53,914 nt of DNA from Gammaproteobacteria bacterium (GTDB lineage Bacteria; Pseudomonadota; Gammaproteobacteria; Poriferisulfidales; GCA-002705445): positions 1-53,914 of the forward strand of contig JABHAT010000007.1 in NCBI GenBank assembly GCA_018674175.1. The letters run 5' to 3'. How positions within the stretch are numbered: the first letter of the stretch is position 1; each line of letters starts with the position of its first letter. Positions 1 to 7,773 of the stretch are shown piece by piece. The notes below the pieces were generated by a model. It was given only the letters and a program-made list of their open reading frames with translations, was not told the origin of the DNA and did no database searches. The position numbers and the translations under genes were made by a program.

Positions 1-108
1 AACTTTCTTTTTAGCTACTTTCTTCTTAACTTTCTTTTTAGCTACTTTCTTCTTAACTTTCTTTTTAGCTACTTTCTTCTTAACTTTCTTTTTAGCTACT
101 TTTTTCTT
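1..108 (-). repeat. 27-bp tandem repeats inside the lysine-rich gene
   Basis: Three identical 27-bp units occupy 1-27, 28-54 and 55-81, and a fourth diverges after about 18 bases from 82. Each unit encodes nine residues of the K/V/A type (VAKKKVKKK register). The unit length is a multiple of three, so copy-number change would lengthen or shorten the protein without a frameshift. The array continues past the left edge, so the total copy number is unknown. Confidence 0.9.
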
Positions 109-213
109 CGCTACCTTTCTCTTAGCTACTTTTTTCTTCGCTACTTTACGAACAGCTTTTTTCTTAGAAGCCGTTTTTTTCACTACCTTTTTTTTCTTAC
201 GTTTAATGGCCAT
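1..213 (-). CDS. Lysine-rich histone H1-like / AlgP-like repeat protein (C-terminus beyond window edge)
   Basis: Read from ATG at 213-211 with a strong GGAGG Shine-Dalgarno at 224-220. The protein opens MAIKRKKKK and then consists almost only of Lys, Val, Ala and Arg in blocks such as VAKKK and VKKK. It stays open to the left edge, so the C-terminus is missing. The composition resembles bacterial histone H1-like or AlgP-type C-terminal tails, which bind DNA through charge, so nucleoid binding is likely but inferred. It has no recognisable globular domain in the 71 visible codons. The coding DNA is made of 27-bp tandem repeats, listed separately. It lies downstream of zapA and 6S RNA on the same strand but about 475 bases away, so it probably has its own promoter. 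Confidence 0.7.
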   Translation of the reverse strand, partial: MAIKRKKKKVVKKTASKKKAVRKVAKKKVAKRKVAKKKVAKKKVKKKVAKKKVKKKVAKKKVKKKVAKKKV

Positions 214-370
214 TTCAATCCTCCAAAACATTTAAAGTTAGTTATCAAATAAAAGTCTAATGATCTGAATACAAAATACAATCTTTTTTTTATTAAAAAT
301 AAAGTATATAAGGTAATTTTTATAAAATTATGTTAAATATTTTTTTTTTAATGAGATTTAACATTTTTTT

Positions 371-618
371 AATGAATTTTTTTTATTTTTCTTTTTTTTT
401 TAGTGTATTTATCAATATTTTCTTGAATTTAGCGTTTAATTTTTTTTATTTTTCTTTTTTTTAGTGTATTTATCAATATTTTCTTGAATTTTGCGTTTAA
501 TTTTTTTTATTTTACTTTTTTTATCTTTTTTTATCTTTTTTTATCTTTTTTTTACTTTTTTTATCTTTTTTTATCTTTTTTCTTACTTTTTTATCTTTTA
601 TTAATCTTTTTTATCAAT
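371..618. repeat. Low-complexity tract: 61-bp tandem duplication plus a 10-bp microsatellite
   Basis: The 214-688 stretch holds no gene that I can support. Within it, a 61-bp unit is present twice (about 374-434 and 435-494). The copies share the core TAGTGTATTTATCAATATTT and differ at few positions. From about 515 to 618 there is an imperfect 10-bp repeat of the form TTATCTTTTT. On the minus strand the 61-bp unit can be read as lysine-rich peptide, but only one copy is open and there is no start codon. The 10-bp period shifts frame in every unit. It is therefore probably noncoding or the relic of a lysine-rich gene. The rest of the stretch is plain A/T runs. Confidence 0.75.
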
Positions 619-688
619 TCTAATAAGTTTTAAAAATATATTTATATTTTTTTATAAAATGAAAAATTTTTTTTGATTTTTATTTAAG

Positions 689-870
689 AAGTAAACCGAT
701 GTACCGTTACTATTAATTTTCCTTGAACCGATGAGTTCAGGTGGGTTTAAGTTTCTTGCTTTAGGCTACCTAAAATTTAGGTTTGCACATCAGCGAATAG
801 TTACTTAATCCCTGTAAAAATATTAGGAACAAAGATATAACAATAGTATCGTATACATCAGTTGTACTTT
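689..870 (-). ncRNA. ssrS: 6S RNA
   Basis: 6S RNA mimics an open promoter and sequesters the housekeeping RNA polymerase holoenzyme. Three things support it here. First, it sits directly downstream of zapA on the same strand, the conserved gammaproteobacterial position. Second, the two ends form a long closing stem: the minus-strand segment beginning near 867 (GTACAACTGATGTA) pairs with the one ending near 691 (TACATCGGTTTAC). Third, an internal segment near 742-720 (CACCTGAACTCATCGGTTC) matches the E. coli 6S hairpin beginning CACCUUGAACC, preceded by AGCCTAAA like the E. coli AGCCUUAAA. The size, about 180 nt, is normal. A -10-like TATATT lies at 878-873. Ends are approximate. Confidence 0.8.
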
Positions 871-918
871 AAAATATATCAAATACTGGGAAATTTAACT
901 AGTGAATATAATTTGTAA

Positions 919-1221
919 TTAATCTTGTAAGATAGACTCTAGTTTTTGATTAATACTAAGAATTCTCTGTTTGATTGTTGAATTTAGTGTGTTAGTCATT
1001 TCTTTGTGACTTAGTGAGTCATTAGCAAAGTTTAAAGCTGATATTACTGCTATTCTATCGAGTCCTATAGTTTTACCTTCAGCTTTTGTTTTCATCATTT
1101 TGTCATTCAAAAGTTCTGCTGAATTAAAAAGTACGTCTTTTTCATCTTCGTAACAAGAAACCTCATAGTTTTGATTAAGAATCTTTACTGTCACAGGTAC
1201 TTTTTTATTTCTTTCTTCCAC
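919..1221 (-). CDS. zapA: Cell division protein ZapA
   Basis: ZapA bundles FtsZ protofilaments and stabilises the Z-ring in the cytoplasm. The 100-residue protein has the family head (VTVKILNQNYEVSC, residues 10-23), the segment around GLDRIAVISALNFAND (about 53-68) and a C-terminal coiled coil. The start is GTG at 1221-1219, overlapping the TAG stop of the upstream gene by one base (TAGTG), which implies translational coupling. 6S RNA follows immediately, as in other gammaproteobacteria. Confidence 0.92.
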   Translation of the reverse strand: MEERNKKVPVTVKILNQNYEVSCYEDEKDVLFNSAELLNDKMMKTKAEGKTIGLDRIAVISALNFANDSLSHKEMTNTLNSTIKQRILSINQKLESILQD

Positions 1222-1454
1222 TATTGAGTATATTCCAGTGTTCTTAGCCTATTTATTATACCTTCAACCTTGGTTTGTACTTTCTGATTTTTTTCTCTAA
1301 TTTTGAATTTTTCAGAGACTTCTAATTCTTGCCTTTCTTTAAGCAATAGATTTTCTTTCTTAAGATCTAAATATTTGTTAGACAATTCTTCTATTTTGCT
1401 TTCTAAGTCGTCTAGCTCTTTATTTAGAGAGGATATTATGTGATCATTATTCAT
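1221..1454 (-). CDS. Small coiled-coil protein of the zapA-associated TIGR02449 type
   Basis: This 77-residue protein is almost entirely heptad-patterned coiled coil, rich in Glu, Lys and Leu (for example LDDLESKIEELSNKYLDL, residues 14-31). Its size, composition and position just upstream of zapA match the TIGR02449 family seen in Pseudomonas and relatives. The family is presumed to act with ZapA in division, but its biochemical role is not settled. It overlaps zapA by one base and is the first gene of the zapA-ssrS unit. The ATG lies only about three bases from the start site predicted by the promoter below, so the transcript may be nearly leaderless. Confidence 0.75.
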   Translation of the reverse strand: MNNDHIISSLNKELDDLESKIEELSNKYLDLKKENLLLKERQELEVSEKFKIREKNQKVQTKVEGIINRLRTLEYTQ

Positions 1455-1463
1455 ATATTAGTT

Positions 1464-1492
1464 ATATTATTCTTGCAGGCATTATAGGTCAA
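1464..1492 (-). promoter_or_regulatory. Candidate sigma-70 promoter for the zapA operon
   Basis: On the minus strand TTGACC (1492-1487) and TAATAT (1469-1464) are separated by 17 bases, a good -35/-10 pair. Transcription would begin near 1457, almost at the ATG (1454). The region is divergent, with pepP starting at 1539. Seen by eye only; in AT-rich DNA such matches occur by chance. Confidence 0.4.
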
Positions 1493-1538
1493 TAGAAAAA
1501 TACTACTTTATCGAATTTATTTATTTGGTTAACAAAAT

Positions 1539-2840
1539 ATGAAATTACAAGAGCTTAAAAATAGAAGAAAAGCTTTGGTTGAGAAGATGCCAAAAAATTC
1601 TATAGCTATATTATCATCGGCTAATAGAAATTATAGAACTAGAGATGTAGAGAATCCCTATAGACAAGATAGTGATTTTTTATACATGACTGGAATTAGT
1701 GAGCCAAATTTAATTAACATAGTATTTGAAAAATCAGGTGAAATTTTTTCTGTGTTATTTAGAAATAATACTTCTGAGCATGAAAAAATATGGGATGGCA
1801 GCAGATTAGAAAATTCTGATATTTTAGAGAACTCAGGTTTTTCAGAAGTCCAAAGTTATGATGATTATGAGGAAAAGATATTAAATTATATTATTGATAA
1901 AGATAGTATTTATATAGAATCAGGCTTGAACCCAGAGTTAGATGATTTTATTTATGAGAAAATTTCTAAATCAGGAAAAAATAATAGAAAAAATTATATA
2001 TTTCCAAAAAAAATAGTCGCATTACACTCAGTTACCCAAAAACTTAGACTAATAAAATCTGATTACGAAATAGAGTTGATTAAGGAAGCAGCTAAAGTTT
2101 CTATCATTGGACATCAGGAGGCCATGAAAAAATCTAAACCTGGTATCTACGAATATGAGTTAGACGCAGAAATCAAATATGTTTTCAATAAAAATAATAT
2201 GCATTTTGCTTACATGTCAATAGTAGGGAGTGGTAATAACGCGTGCACACTTCATTATATAAAAAATAATAATCTACTAAAAGACAAAGATTTGGTATTA
2301 ATAGATGCTGCTGCAGAAAATCAAGGATATGCCTCAGATATAACTAGAACTTTTCCAGTTAACGGAAAGTATACTAAAGAGCAGGCTTTAATTTATGATT
2401 TAGTATTGAATGCTCAAGAAAAAGCCATTGAATTTATAAAGCCAGGTGTAACTTGGGAGCAAGTTCATGAAATTACAGTTGAGGAAATATCAAAAGGTTT
2501 GGTGGCTCTAAATTTATTACCTAATGATATAAATAGAGTAATAAATGAAGAGTTGTACAAAGATTTTTTTATGCATAAAACGGGGCACTGGCTAGGTTTA
2601 GATGTTCACGATGTTGGTGAATATGAAAATATACTATTTGAACCAGGAATGGTTATAACAGTAGAACCTGGAATATACATTAATTTAATAAATAAAAAAA
2701 TTCCAAAAAAGTGGAGAGGTATTGGTGTAAGGATAGAAGATGATGTATTGATAACAAAAAATGGAAACGAAGTAATAACAAAAAATTTAGTAAAAAAACG
2801 AAATGAAGTAGAGCTTATGTGCAGCGCATCAGATGTATAA
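1539..2840 (+). CDS. pepP: Xaa-Pro aminopeptidase (PepP)
   Basis: A cytoplasmic dimetal peptidase that releases N-terminal residues preceding proline. The 433-residue protein has the aminopeptidase-P N-terminal domain (about 1-165) and a pita-bread catalytic domain. The five expected metal ligands are visible: D256 (VLIDAAAE), D267 (SDITRTF), H350 (HKTGHWLG), E376 (TVEPGIY) and E400 (RIEDD). Length is close to the 441 residues of E. coli PepP. Its stop overlaps the start of the next gene by eight bases, forming the standard gammaproteobacterial pepP-ubiH-ubiF/I operon. Confidence 0.95.
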   Translation: MKLQELKNRRKALVEKMPKNSIAILSSANRNYRTRDVENPYRQDSDFLYMTGISEPNLINIVFEKSGEIFSVLFRNNTSEHEKIWDGSRLENSDILENSGFSEVQSYDDYEEKILNYIIDKDSIYIESGLNPELDDFIYEKISKSGKNNRKNYIFPKKIVALHSVTQKLRLIKSDYEIELIKEAAKVSIIGHQEAMKKSKPGIYEYELDAEIKYVFNKNNMHFAYMSIVGSGNNACTLHYIKNNNLLKDKDLVLIDAAAENQGYASDITRTFPVNGKYTKEQALIYDLVLNAQEKAIEFIKPGVTWEQVHEITVEEISKGLVALNLLPNDINRVINEELYKDFFMHKTGHWLGLDVHDVGEYENILFEPGMVITVEPGIYINLINKKIPKKWRGIGVRIEDDVLITKNGNEVITKNLVKKRNEVELMCSASDV

Positions 2841-4047
2841 AAAAACAGAGGATATAATTATAGTTGGAGCAGGCTTAACAGGTTTAGCATTCTGCAGTTT
2901 ATTAAAAGATACAAAAATAAAGTTATCTTTATTAGATACTCTGCCAAAAAAAATTTATAAATCTTTTGAAAATGAAAGGCATATCGTTTTGTCGAACTCT
3001 AGTAAATCAATACTTGAAAGCATAGGACTATGGAAAGAAATAAATAAGTACTGCTCAAAAGTTAAAAATATACATATTTCAAAAAAAAATATTTTTGGTT
3101 CTTCGGTAGTAAAGTCTGCAGATGAAAATCTAGAATCGTTAGGGTACCAAGTTCCAGTAAAGATTCTCATGAATATACTATATTCAAATATTGAAAATGA
3201 AAATAATATAAATATTATACATGGAGCCCAAGTCATGAGCGTAGATAAAGGTAAAGAAATTAATGTAAATTACAAGCTTGAGTCTATTGAAAAAAATTTG
3301 GCATCTAGATCGCTAGTATTCTCAAGTGGATCAAAAGATAAAATTTTAAATAACATATTTTCAGAAATAATTCAGAAAGACTACAAACAGAATGCAATTG
3401 TATGTGAGCTTTTATCTAATAAATATAATTCAGATACAGCATATGAAAGGTTCACAAATAACGGTGTACTGGGCGTTATTCCGAGAAAAGAAAATATTTG
3501 GACCCTAATATATTCAACAAATGAAAAGGAATCAGAAATCATAGAAAATTTAGAAAATAATGAACTTAAAAAGTATTTTCAAAACTTAATGGGAAAAAAA
3601 TGTGGAAAAATATCTGAGATAAATAATGTTAAGATTTACCCACTAAAAATGCGATATTATAAAAATTTTACAAATAAAAATATATGTTTGCTAGGCGACG
3701 CAGCACATACATTGCACCCAATAGCAGCACAAAGTTTTAATTTATCACTTCGTGATTGTGCATATCTCACAAAAATGATTAAAAAAAATGAAAAAGAAGA
3801 AATTAATAATTTCTCCCGAATATTTGATTGTTATCATAAAGAAAGAATTGGGGAACTAGAAAGGTTAGTAAAATTTACAGATTTTCTAGCATCATTTATA
3901 CATGGTGGTGGATTTTTAAAAAATAGTCTCATTAGCGCATCATTACTATTTATGGATATTAATAAGAGTTTAAGAATAAATATAATAAGATATTTATTAG
4001 GTATTAATTTTTCACAAGCATTAATTTCAAATCTAAAAAAACAATAA
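2833..4047 (+). CDS. ubiH: UbiH-type FAD monooxygenase of ubiquinone biosynthesis
   Basis: A flavin hydroxylase of the UbiH/UbiI/UbiF/Coq6 family, expected to hydroxylate the aromatic ring of a ubiquinone precursor at the inner membrane. The 404 residues carry the N-terminal dinucleotide-binding motif GAGLTG (12-17) and the second FAD motif GDAAHTLHP (288-296) followed by AAQSFNLSLRD. The first gene after pepP is usually ubiH, which fits. Which ring position it hydroxylates cannot be decided from sequence. Its TAA overlaps the next ATG by one base (TAATG). Confidence 0.85.
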   Translation: MYKKTEDIIIVGAGLTGLAFCSLLKDTKIKLSLLDTLPKKIYKSFENERHIVLSNSSKSILESIGLWKEINKYCSKVKNIHISKKNIFGSSVVKSADENLESLGYQVPVKILMNILYSNIENENNINIIHGAQVMSVDKGKEINVNYKLESIEKNLASRSLVFSSGSKDKILNNIFSEIIQKDYKQNAIVCELLSNKYNSDTAYERFTNNGVLGVIPRKENIWTLIYSTNEKESEIIENLENNELKKYFQNLMGKKCGKISEINNVKIYPLKMRYYKNFTNKNICLLGDAAHTLHPIAAQSFNLSLRDCAYLTKMIKKNEKEEINNFSRIFDCYHKERIGELERLVKFTDFLASFIHGGGFLKNSLISASLLFMDINKSLRINIIRYLLGINFSQALISNLKKQ

Positions 4048-5201
4048 TGAAAGAAGATATAATAATAGTTGGAGCAGGAATTATTGGAATGTCATTGGCT
4101 TTGTCGCTTAGTAGTAGTAACAAAAAAATAGTGATTATAGAAAAAAATTTATCAAATAGTTTAAAAATTAATAGAGTTTATTCAATTTCTAAAAAGACAA
4201 AGTCTTTTTACGAGTTGCTAGATGTGTGGAAAAATATACACGAGATAAATAATATAGATTCAATGTGTATTTATTACAGGAACTTCAATCATAAAAATAT
4301 GATTACTTTTTCTGAAAAAATTAACCAAACTAAAATTGGTTATATAGTGCAGAGTAAAAATATTTCTTTATCTTTATTAAATAAAATAGAAGAAGATGAT
4401 AATATTAAGTTATTAGATAATTATGATATTGGCGGAATAGAAAACACAGAGAAAGGTGTTAAAGTAGAGATTAACAACCATGAAAACATAGAAGCTAAAT
4501 ATTTATTCAGTTGCGAAGGTTCAAAATCAAGTATAAAGAAAAATTTACAAGAAAAGAATATATATGATGATTACAACTCTAAAGCTTTAGTTTTTAATAT
4601 CGAGCATACAATAAAAAATAATAATGCAGCACATCAAATATTTCTCAAAACTGGTCCAATTGCATTTCTACCTACCTCAAATAACAAATTTTCTATGGTC
4701 GTTAGTATAAAAAATAAATATTTAGACGATGAAATTTTTCAAGAAGAAAATATTGCGCATTTTATTGAAGAAATAACAAATAAAAAATTTGGTGAAATAA
4801 AATTAACTAATAAACCGATCTCATTTGATTTAATAGGATTTGATTCAGAAAAGTACGTAGTAGGAAATGTAGTGTTTGTAGGAGATTCAGCGCATTCTGT
4901 GCACCCTTTAGCAGGAATGGGTCTTAACTTAGGAGTATCAGATATTATTGAGATTATAGACATTGTTAATAGCAGCAACATATCTTTTAGTAGAAAAAAT
5001 CTATTTTCTAGATACGCAAGAAGACAGAAAATAATAAATATACAAGCAAGAAGACAATTAAAGTTTATTGAAAAAATATACTCGATAGATAATAAGTTTA
5101 TCGAAAGTATTGTTCAAAAGTCTATGTATACCATACAAAAATCAAACTTTATAAAGAAGAAGATTGTTACTCACGCAAATAATAATTTGAGATTTTTCTA
5201 A
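4047..5201 (+). CDS. UbiF/UbiI-type FAD monooxygenase of ubiquinone biosynthesis
   Basis: Second flavin hydroxylase of the same family (384 residues). It has GAGIIG at 9-14 and GDSAHSVHPLAGMGLNLG beginning at residue 279; the GLNLG form is typical of UbiF/UbiI/VisC. It probably hydroxylates a different ring position from its neighbour, and some lineages use only two or three such enzymes for all three hydroxylations. It ends one base before the convergent tupC gene, leaving no room for a conventional terminator. Confidence 0.85.
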   Translation: MKEDIIIVGAGIIGMSLALSLSSSNKKIVIIEKNLSNSLKINRVYSISKKTKSFYELLDVWKNIHEINNIDSMCIYYRNFNHKNMITFSEKINQTKIGYIVQSKNISLSLLNKIEEDDNIKLLDNYDIGGIENTEKGVKVEINNHENIEAKYLFSCEGSKSSIKKNLQEKNIYDDYNSKALVFNIEHTIKNNNAAHQIFLKTGPIAFLPTSNNKFSMVVSIKNKYLDDEIFQEENIAHFIEEITNKKFGEIKLTNKPISFDLIGFDSEKYVVGNVVFVGDSAHSVHPLAGMGLNLGVSDIIEIIDIVNSSNISFSRKNLFSRYARRQKIINIQARRQLKFIEKIYSIDNKFIESIVQKSMYTIQKSNFIKKKIVTHANNNLRFF

Positions 5202-5202
5202 T

Positions 5203-5898
5203 TTAGCCATAATTCATATAATTGTTTATTAAACTACAGTGTTTTTCATTAAAAAATTTAGTTACACTGTTTTGATATATTACATTTCCATTGTCTAAAA
5301 AAATTATCTCTTTCCCAATTCTATTAATCTGGGATACATCATGTGAGGTCATAAATATTTTTACGTTTAAATCTGAAAGATTCTTTATTATATTTTCAAT
5401 TTCATTCTTATACACAGGATCAAGTTGAGAAGTTGGCTCATCTAAAAAAATTATTTTGGGATCACCTATTATTGCCATTGCTATAGATACTTTTTGTCTT
5501 TCTCCACCAGATATATATCTGGTATTAACATTAGCAATATCTTTTATATTTAACTTCTCTATTATTTTTTGTACATAATTTTTTTCAGTTATATTTTTTT
5601 TATTAGCAACATAATTTAAGTTCTCATAAGTTGTTCTATTTAATAATATAGGTGTCTGGAATACCATTGTCTGATTATCCTTAACATTTTTTATTGAATA
5701 ATCTCCCCATTTAATTATATTGTCTGGAATCTCTATTAGGCCGTGAAGTATTTTTAATAAGGTACTTTTTCCTGAACCATTATTGCCAGCTATAATTGTG
5801 ATCTTTTTTTCATCACTCAATATATTTATATTGTTCAATATGTTATTTCCATTAACTGAATAGCTCAAATTATGTATTTTTAAAGGTAAAATATTCAT
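5203..5898 (-). CDS. tupC: Tungstate-type ABC transporter, ATP-binding protein (TupC-like)
   Basis: A 231-residue ABC ATPase with Walker A GNNGSGKST (38-46), Q-loop Q81, signature ISGGERQ (129-135) and Walker B IIFLDE (149-154). Specificity comes from the adjacent permease, which is of the TupB/WtpB type, so the pair should energise tungstate (possibly molybdate) import across the inner membrane. It starts exactly where the permease gene ends, so the two are co-translated. No periplasmic binding protein gene lies in this window. Confidence 0.75.
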   Translation of the reverse strand: MNILPLKIHNLSYSVNGNNILNNINILSDEKKITIIAGNNGSGKSTLLKILHGLIEIPDNIIKWGDYSIKNVKDNQTMVFQTPILLNRTTYENLNYVANKKNITEKNYVQKIIEKLNIKDIANVNTRYISGGERQKVSIAMAIIGDPKIIFLDEPTSQLDPVYKNEIENIIKNLSDLNVKIFMTSHDVSQINRIGKEIIFLDNGNVIYQNSVTKFFNEKHCSLINNYMNYG

Positions 5899-6582
5899 TC
5901 AGCTTATCTTCCTTAGAGATTTTATAATTATTGTAATAATTAATGAAATTAGAAGTAAAATTAAACCAAGTGCAACAGCTAATTCAATACTCCCTTTACT
6001 AGTTTCAAATGCTATCGCAGTTGTCATAACTCTTGTAAAGTGATTAATATTTCCACCAACAATCATAACTGCGCCAACTTCAGCACTGGCTCTGCCAAAA
6101 CCAGTTAAAGCAACTGTTAATAAAGCATATCTACATTCGTATATTAATGTTTTCAATTTCGAGAAATTACTTAAATTTAGTGAAATTAAAAGTAAATTAT
6201 ATTCTTTATTTTTTTTATAAATTTCTTCATATGTGAGAGAAATTACTATGGGTATAATTAATAATGTTTGAGCAAGTATCATTGCTGAAGGCGTATACAA
6301 TATATCAAGGAACCCAAATATTCCTTTTTTTGATACTAGTGTATAAATTAATAAACCAAGTACCACAGGTGGCATCCCCATTAATGTATTTGAAATTAAT
6401 ACTAAAAAAGATTGAAACTTATTTTTATATAGCGCAAGAAACGCTCCAATAGGAATACTTATAGATACAGCTATTATTAAAGCGGAAATTGTTACTTTTA
6501 GAGAAAGACTTATAATTTCAAATAAATCTTTATTTAAAGAAATTATTAAATTAAATGCAGTTTCAAGAATATTAATTAGCAT
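5899..6582 (-). CDS. tupB: Tungstate-type ABC transporter, permease (TupB-like)
   Basis: A 227-residue inner-membrane protein with about five or six hydrophobic segments. The coupling-loop motif GFGRASAEVGAVMIVGGNI (about 161-179) is the form found in TupB/WtpB oxyanion permeases; ModB permeases usually read GEFGAT at this place. The start overlaps the end of plsC by 11 bases. The expected partner binding protein TupA is absent on both sides and must be encoded elsewhere, if at all. A tungsten enzyme such as a formate dehydrogenase would explain the need for tungstate. Confidence 0.78.
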   Translation of the reverse strand: MLINILETAFNLIISLNKDLFEIISLSLKVTISALIIAVSISIPIGAFLALYKNKFQSFLVLISNTLMGMPPVVLGLLIYTLVSKKGIFGFLDILYTPSAMILAQTLLIIPIVISLTYEEIYKKNKEYNLLLISLNLSNFSKLKTLIYECRYALLTVALTGFGRASAEVGAVMIVGGNINHFTRVMTTAIAFETSKGSIELAVALGLILLLISLIITIIIKSLRKIS

Positions 6583-7318
6583 TTTTTTCTAAATCTTTTT
6601 TAATAATTTCGTAACACTCATTTGCAATAGATCTTCTATCTTTATTATTTGTATATACAAAATCTGATATTGTTATTTCTGCTGTAATATTATCTTGAAA
6701 TAATACTTTTAGGATATTTAAAAATAAAGAATCACCTCTGACGAATGGAACGCTGGGGTGGATATTTTTTTCTTTATAAGGGTATCTTATTATAACACAC
6801 TGAATGGGGGAATTAGTGTCTATGCAGCTAGCAAAAAGTCTAGGCTTAAATTTTAATAAGTCTTTGCCACCAGATGATGTCCCCTCAGGAAATATAGTTA
6901 CATTTCTATTATTTAATATAAATTTTGATATTCCATTTACCGCATGTGAGGCTGCATCTTTTGCCCCTCTATTTATAAATAACATGTCCACAGCTGTAGT
7001 TATTTTTCCAATAACTGGCCATCTGCTAACCTCAATTTTTGATAAAAAAGTTGTTTTAAATGTACTTCCTAAAATTATAATATCTAGCCACGAAGAATGA
7101 TTTGATATTATTAAATAATTTCCGGATTTAATCTTACCTTTGATTGTAGTTTTTACACCAATAATTTTTAATATTTTTGCAAACCATAATCTTATTTTTT
7201 CAGATTGCTTTTCATCTGCGCAAATATTAAATTCACCTATATCAGCTATTATTTTTTTTGTATTTGTAATGTGCGCAATAAATTTAAAAAGTTTATTAAA
7301 AAAAAATATTATTTTCAT
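6572..7318 (-). CDS. plsC: 1-acyl-sn-glycerol-3-phosphate acyltransferase family (PlsC-like)
   Basis: Transfers an acyl chain to lysophosphatidic acid (or another lyso-acceptor) at the inner membrane. The 248 residues contain the catalytic HX4D motif in NHSSWLD (73-79) and FPEGTS (143-148), with hydrophobic stretches near the N-terminus. It could alternatively act on ornithine lipids or other lyso-lipids, since the family cannot be separated by eye. Its ATG overlaps the TGA of the yyaL remnant upstream, which suggests the remnant once headed this operon. Confidence 0.8.
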   Translation of the reverse strand: MKIIFFFNKLFKFIAHITNTKKIIADIGEFNICADEKQSEKIRLWFAKILKIIGVKTTIKGKIKSGNYLIISNHSSWLDIIILGSTFKTTFLSKIEVSRWPVIGKITTAVDMLFINRGAKDAASHAVNGISKFILNNRNVTIFPEGTSSGGKDLLKFKPRLFASCIDTNSPIQCVIIRYPYKEKNIHPSVPFVRGDSLFLNILKVLFQDNITAEITISDFVYTNNKDRRSIANECYEIIKKDLEKNAN

Positions 7319-7731
7319 AACATGTTAATCCTGAGCATAAATTTTTTTATATCATTAATTATCTCTTCATATTTAAATTGAGTACAAACATATACTACAG
7401 TATCACTTAAATATATTTTACCATCTGTGTTTCCAGAGCTATTATTAATATTAGTTATACTATAATAATCTATATTTAAGTTATCAATTCCATTCATGTG
7501 TTCTCTCACTTACATACTTAGTATCGTTCATAATATCAGCGGATTATTGTTTTTCAAATAATTCATGCAGCACCGCATGATGCCACGATAAATTAAGTAA
7601 CTAATTGATAGTAAATTAGATTCTTTAACTTTCTCTAAAGATTTTCTCTCCCAAAAGCCTAAATTAACAGTACTTTTAGTATGCTGTTGAAGATATGGAC
7701 TGGTTTCGTTAGAGAGACGATTTATTATCAT
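7315..7731 (-). pseudogene. Gutted remnant of a YyaL / DUF255 thioredoxin-domain gene
   Basis: Two fragments of one protein family survive here. At 7731-7528 the minus strand reads INRLSNETSPYLQQH, the hallmark N-terminus of YyaL-type proteins. A frameshift follows, and in another frame the DNA reads SWHHAVLHELFEK, recognisable as the decayed thioredoxin-like motif usually written HWCHVMxHESFE with both cysteines lost. At 7509-7315 the short frame ends in VVYVCTQFKYEEIINDIKKF, like the C-terminus of the same family (AYVCxNFxCxxP). The central roughly 500 residues are gone. I therefore call an internal deletion plus frameshift rather than two small genes. The overlap with plsC marks its former operon. 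Confidence 0.65.
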
Positions 7732-7773
7732 AGCTCTGGTATTATATACATTTATAATAAAAAATTAATAATA

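Noticed and set aside
374-494. CRISPR-like or phage attachment repeat
   Set aside because: Only two adjacent 61-bp copies without spacers, in simple-sequence DNA, with no cas or integrase gene nearby.
495-618. Lysine-rich small ORF on the minus strand in the low-complexity tract
   Set aside because: The 10-bp repeat period shifts frame each unit, stops occur, and no start codon or Shine-Dalgarno is present.
5899-6582. Molybdate permease ModB
   Set aside because: The loop reads AEVGAVMIVGGNI, the tungstate (TupB/WtpB) form, not the GEFGAT form of ModB. Molybdate transport cannot be fully excluded.
7681-7773. N-terminal extension of lgt from an upstream ATG
   Set aside because: The 31 extra residues have no counterpart in Lgt proteins and lie antisense to the yyaL remnant; the ATG at 7774 gives the family N-terminus.
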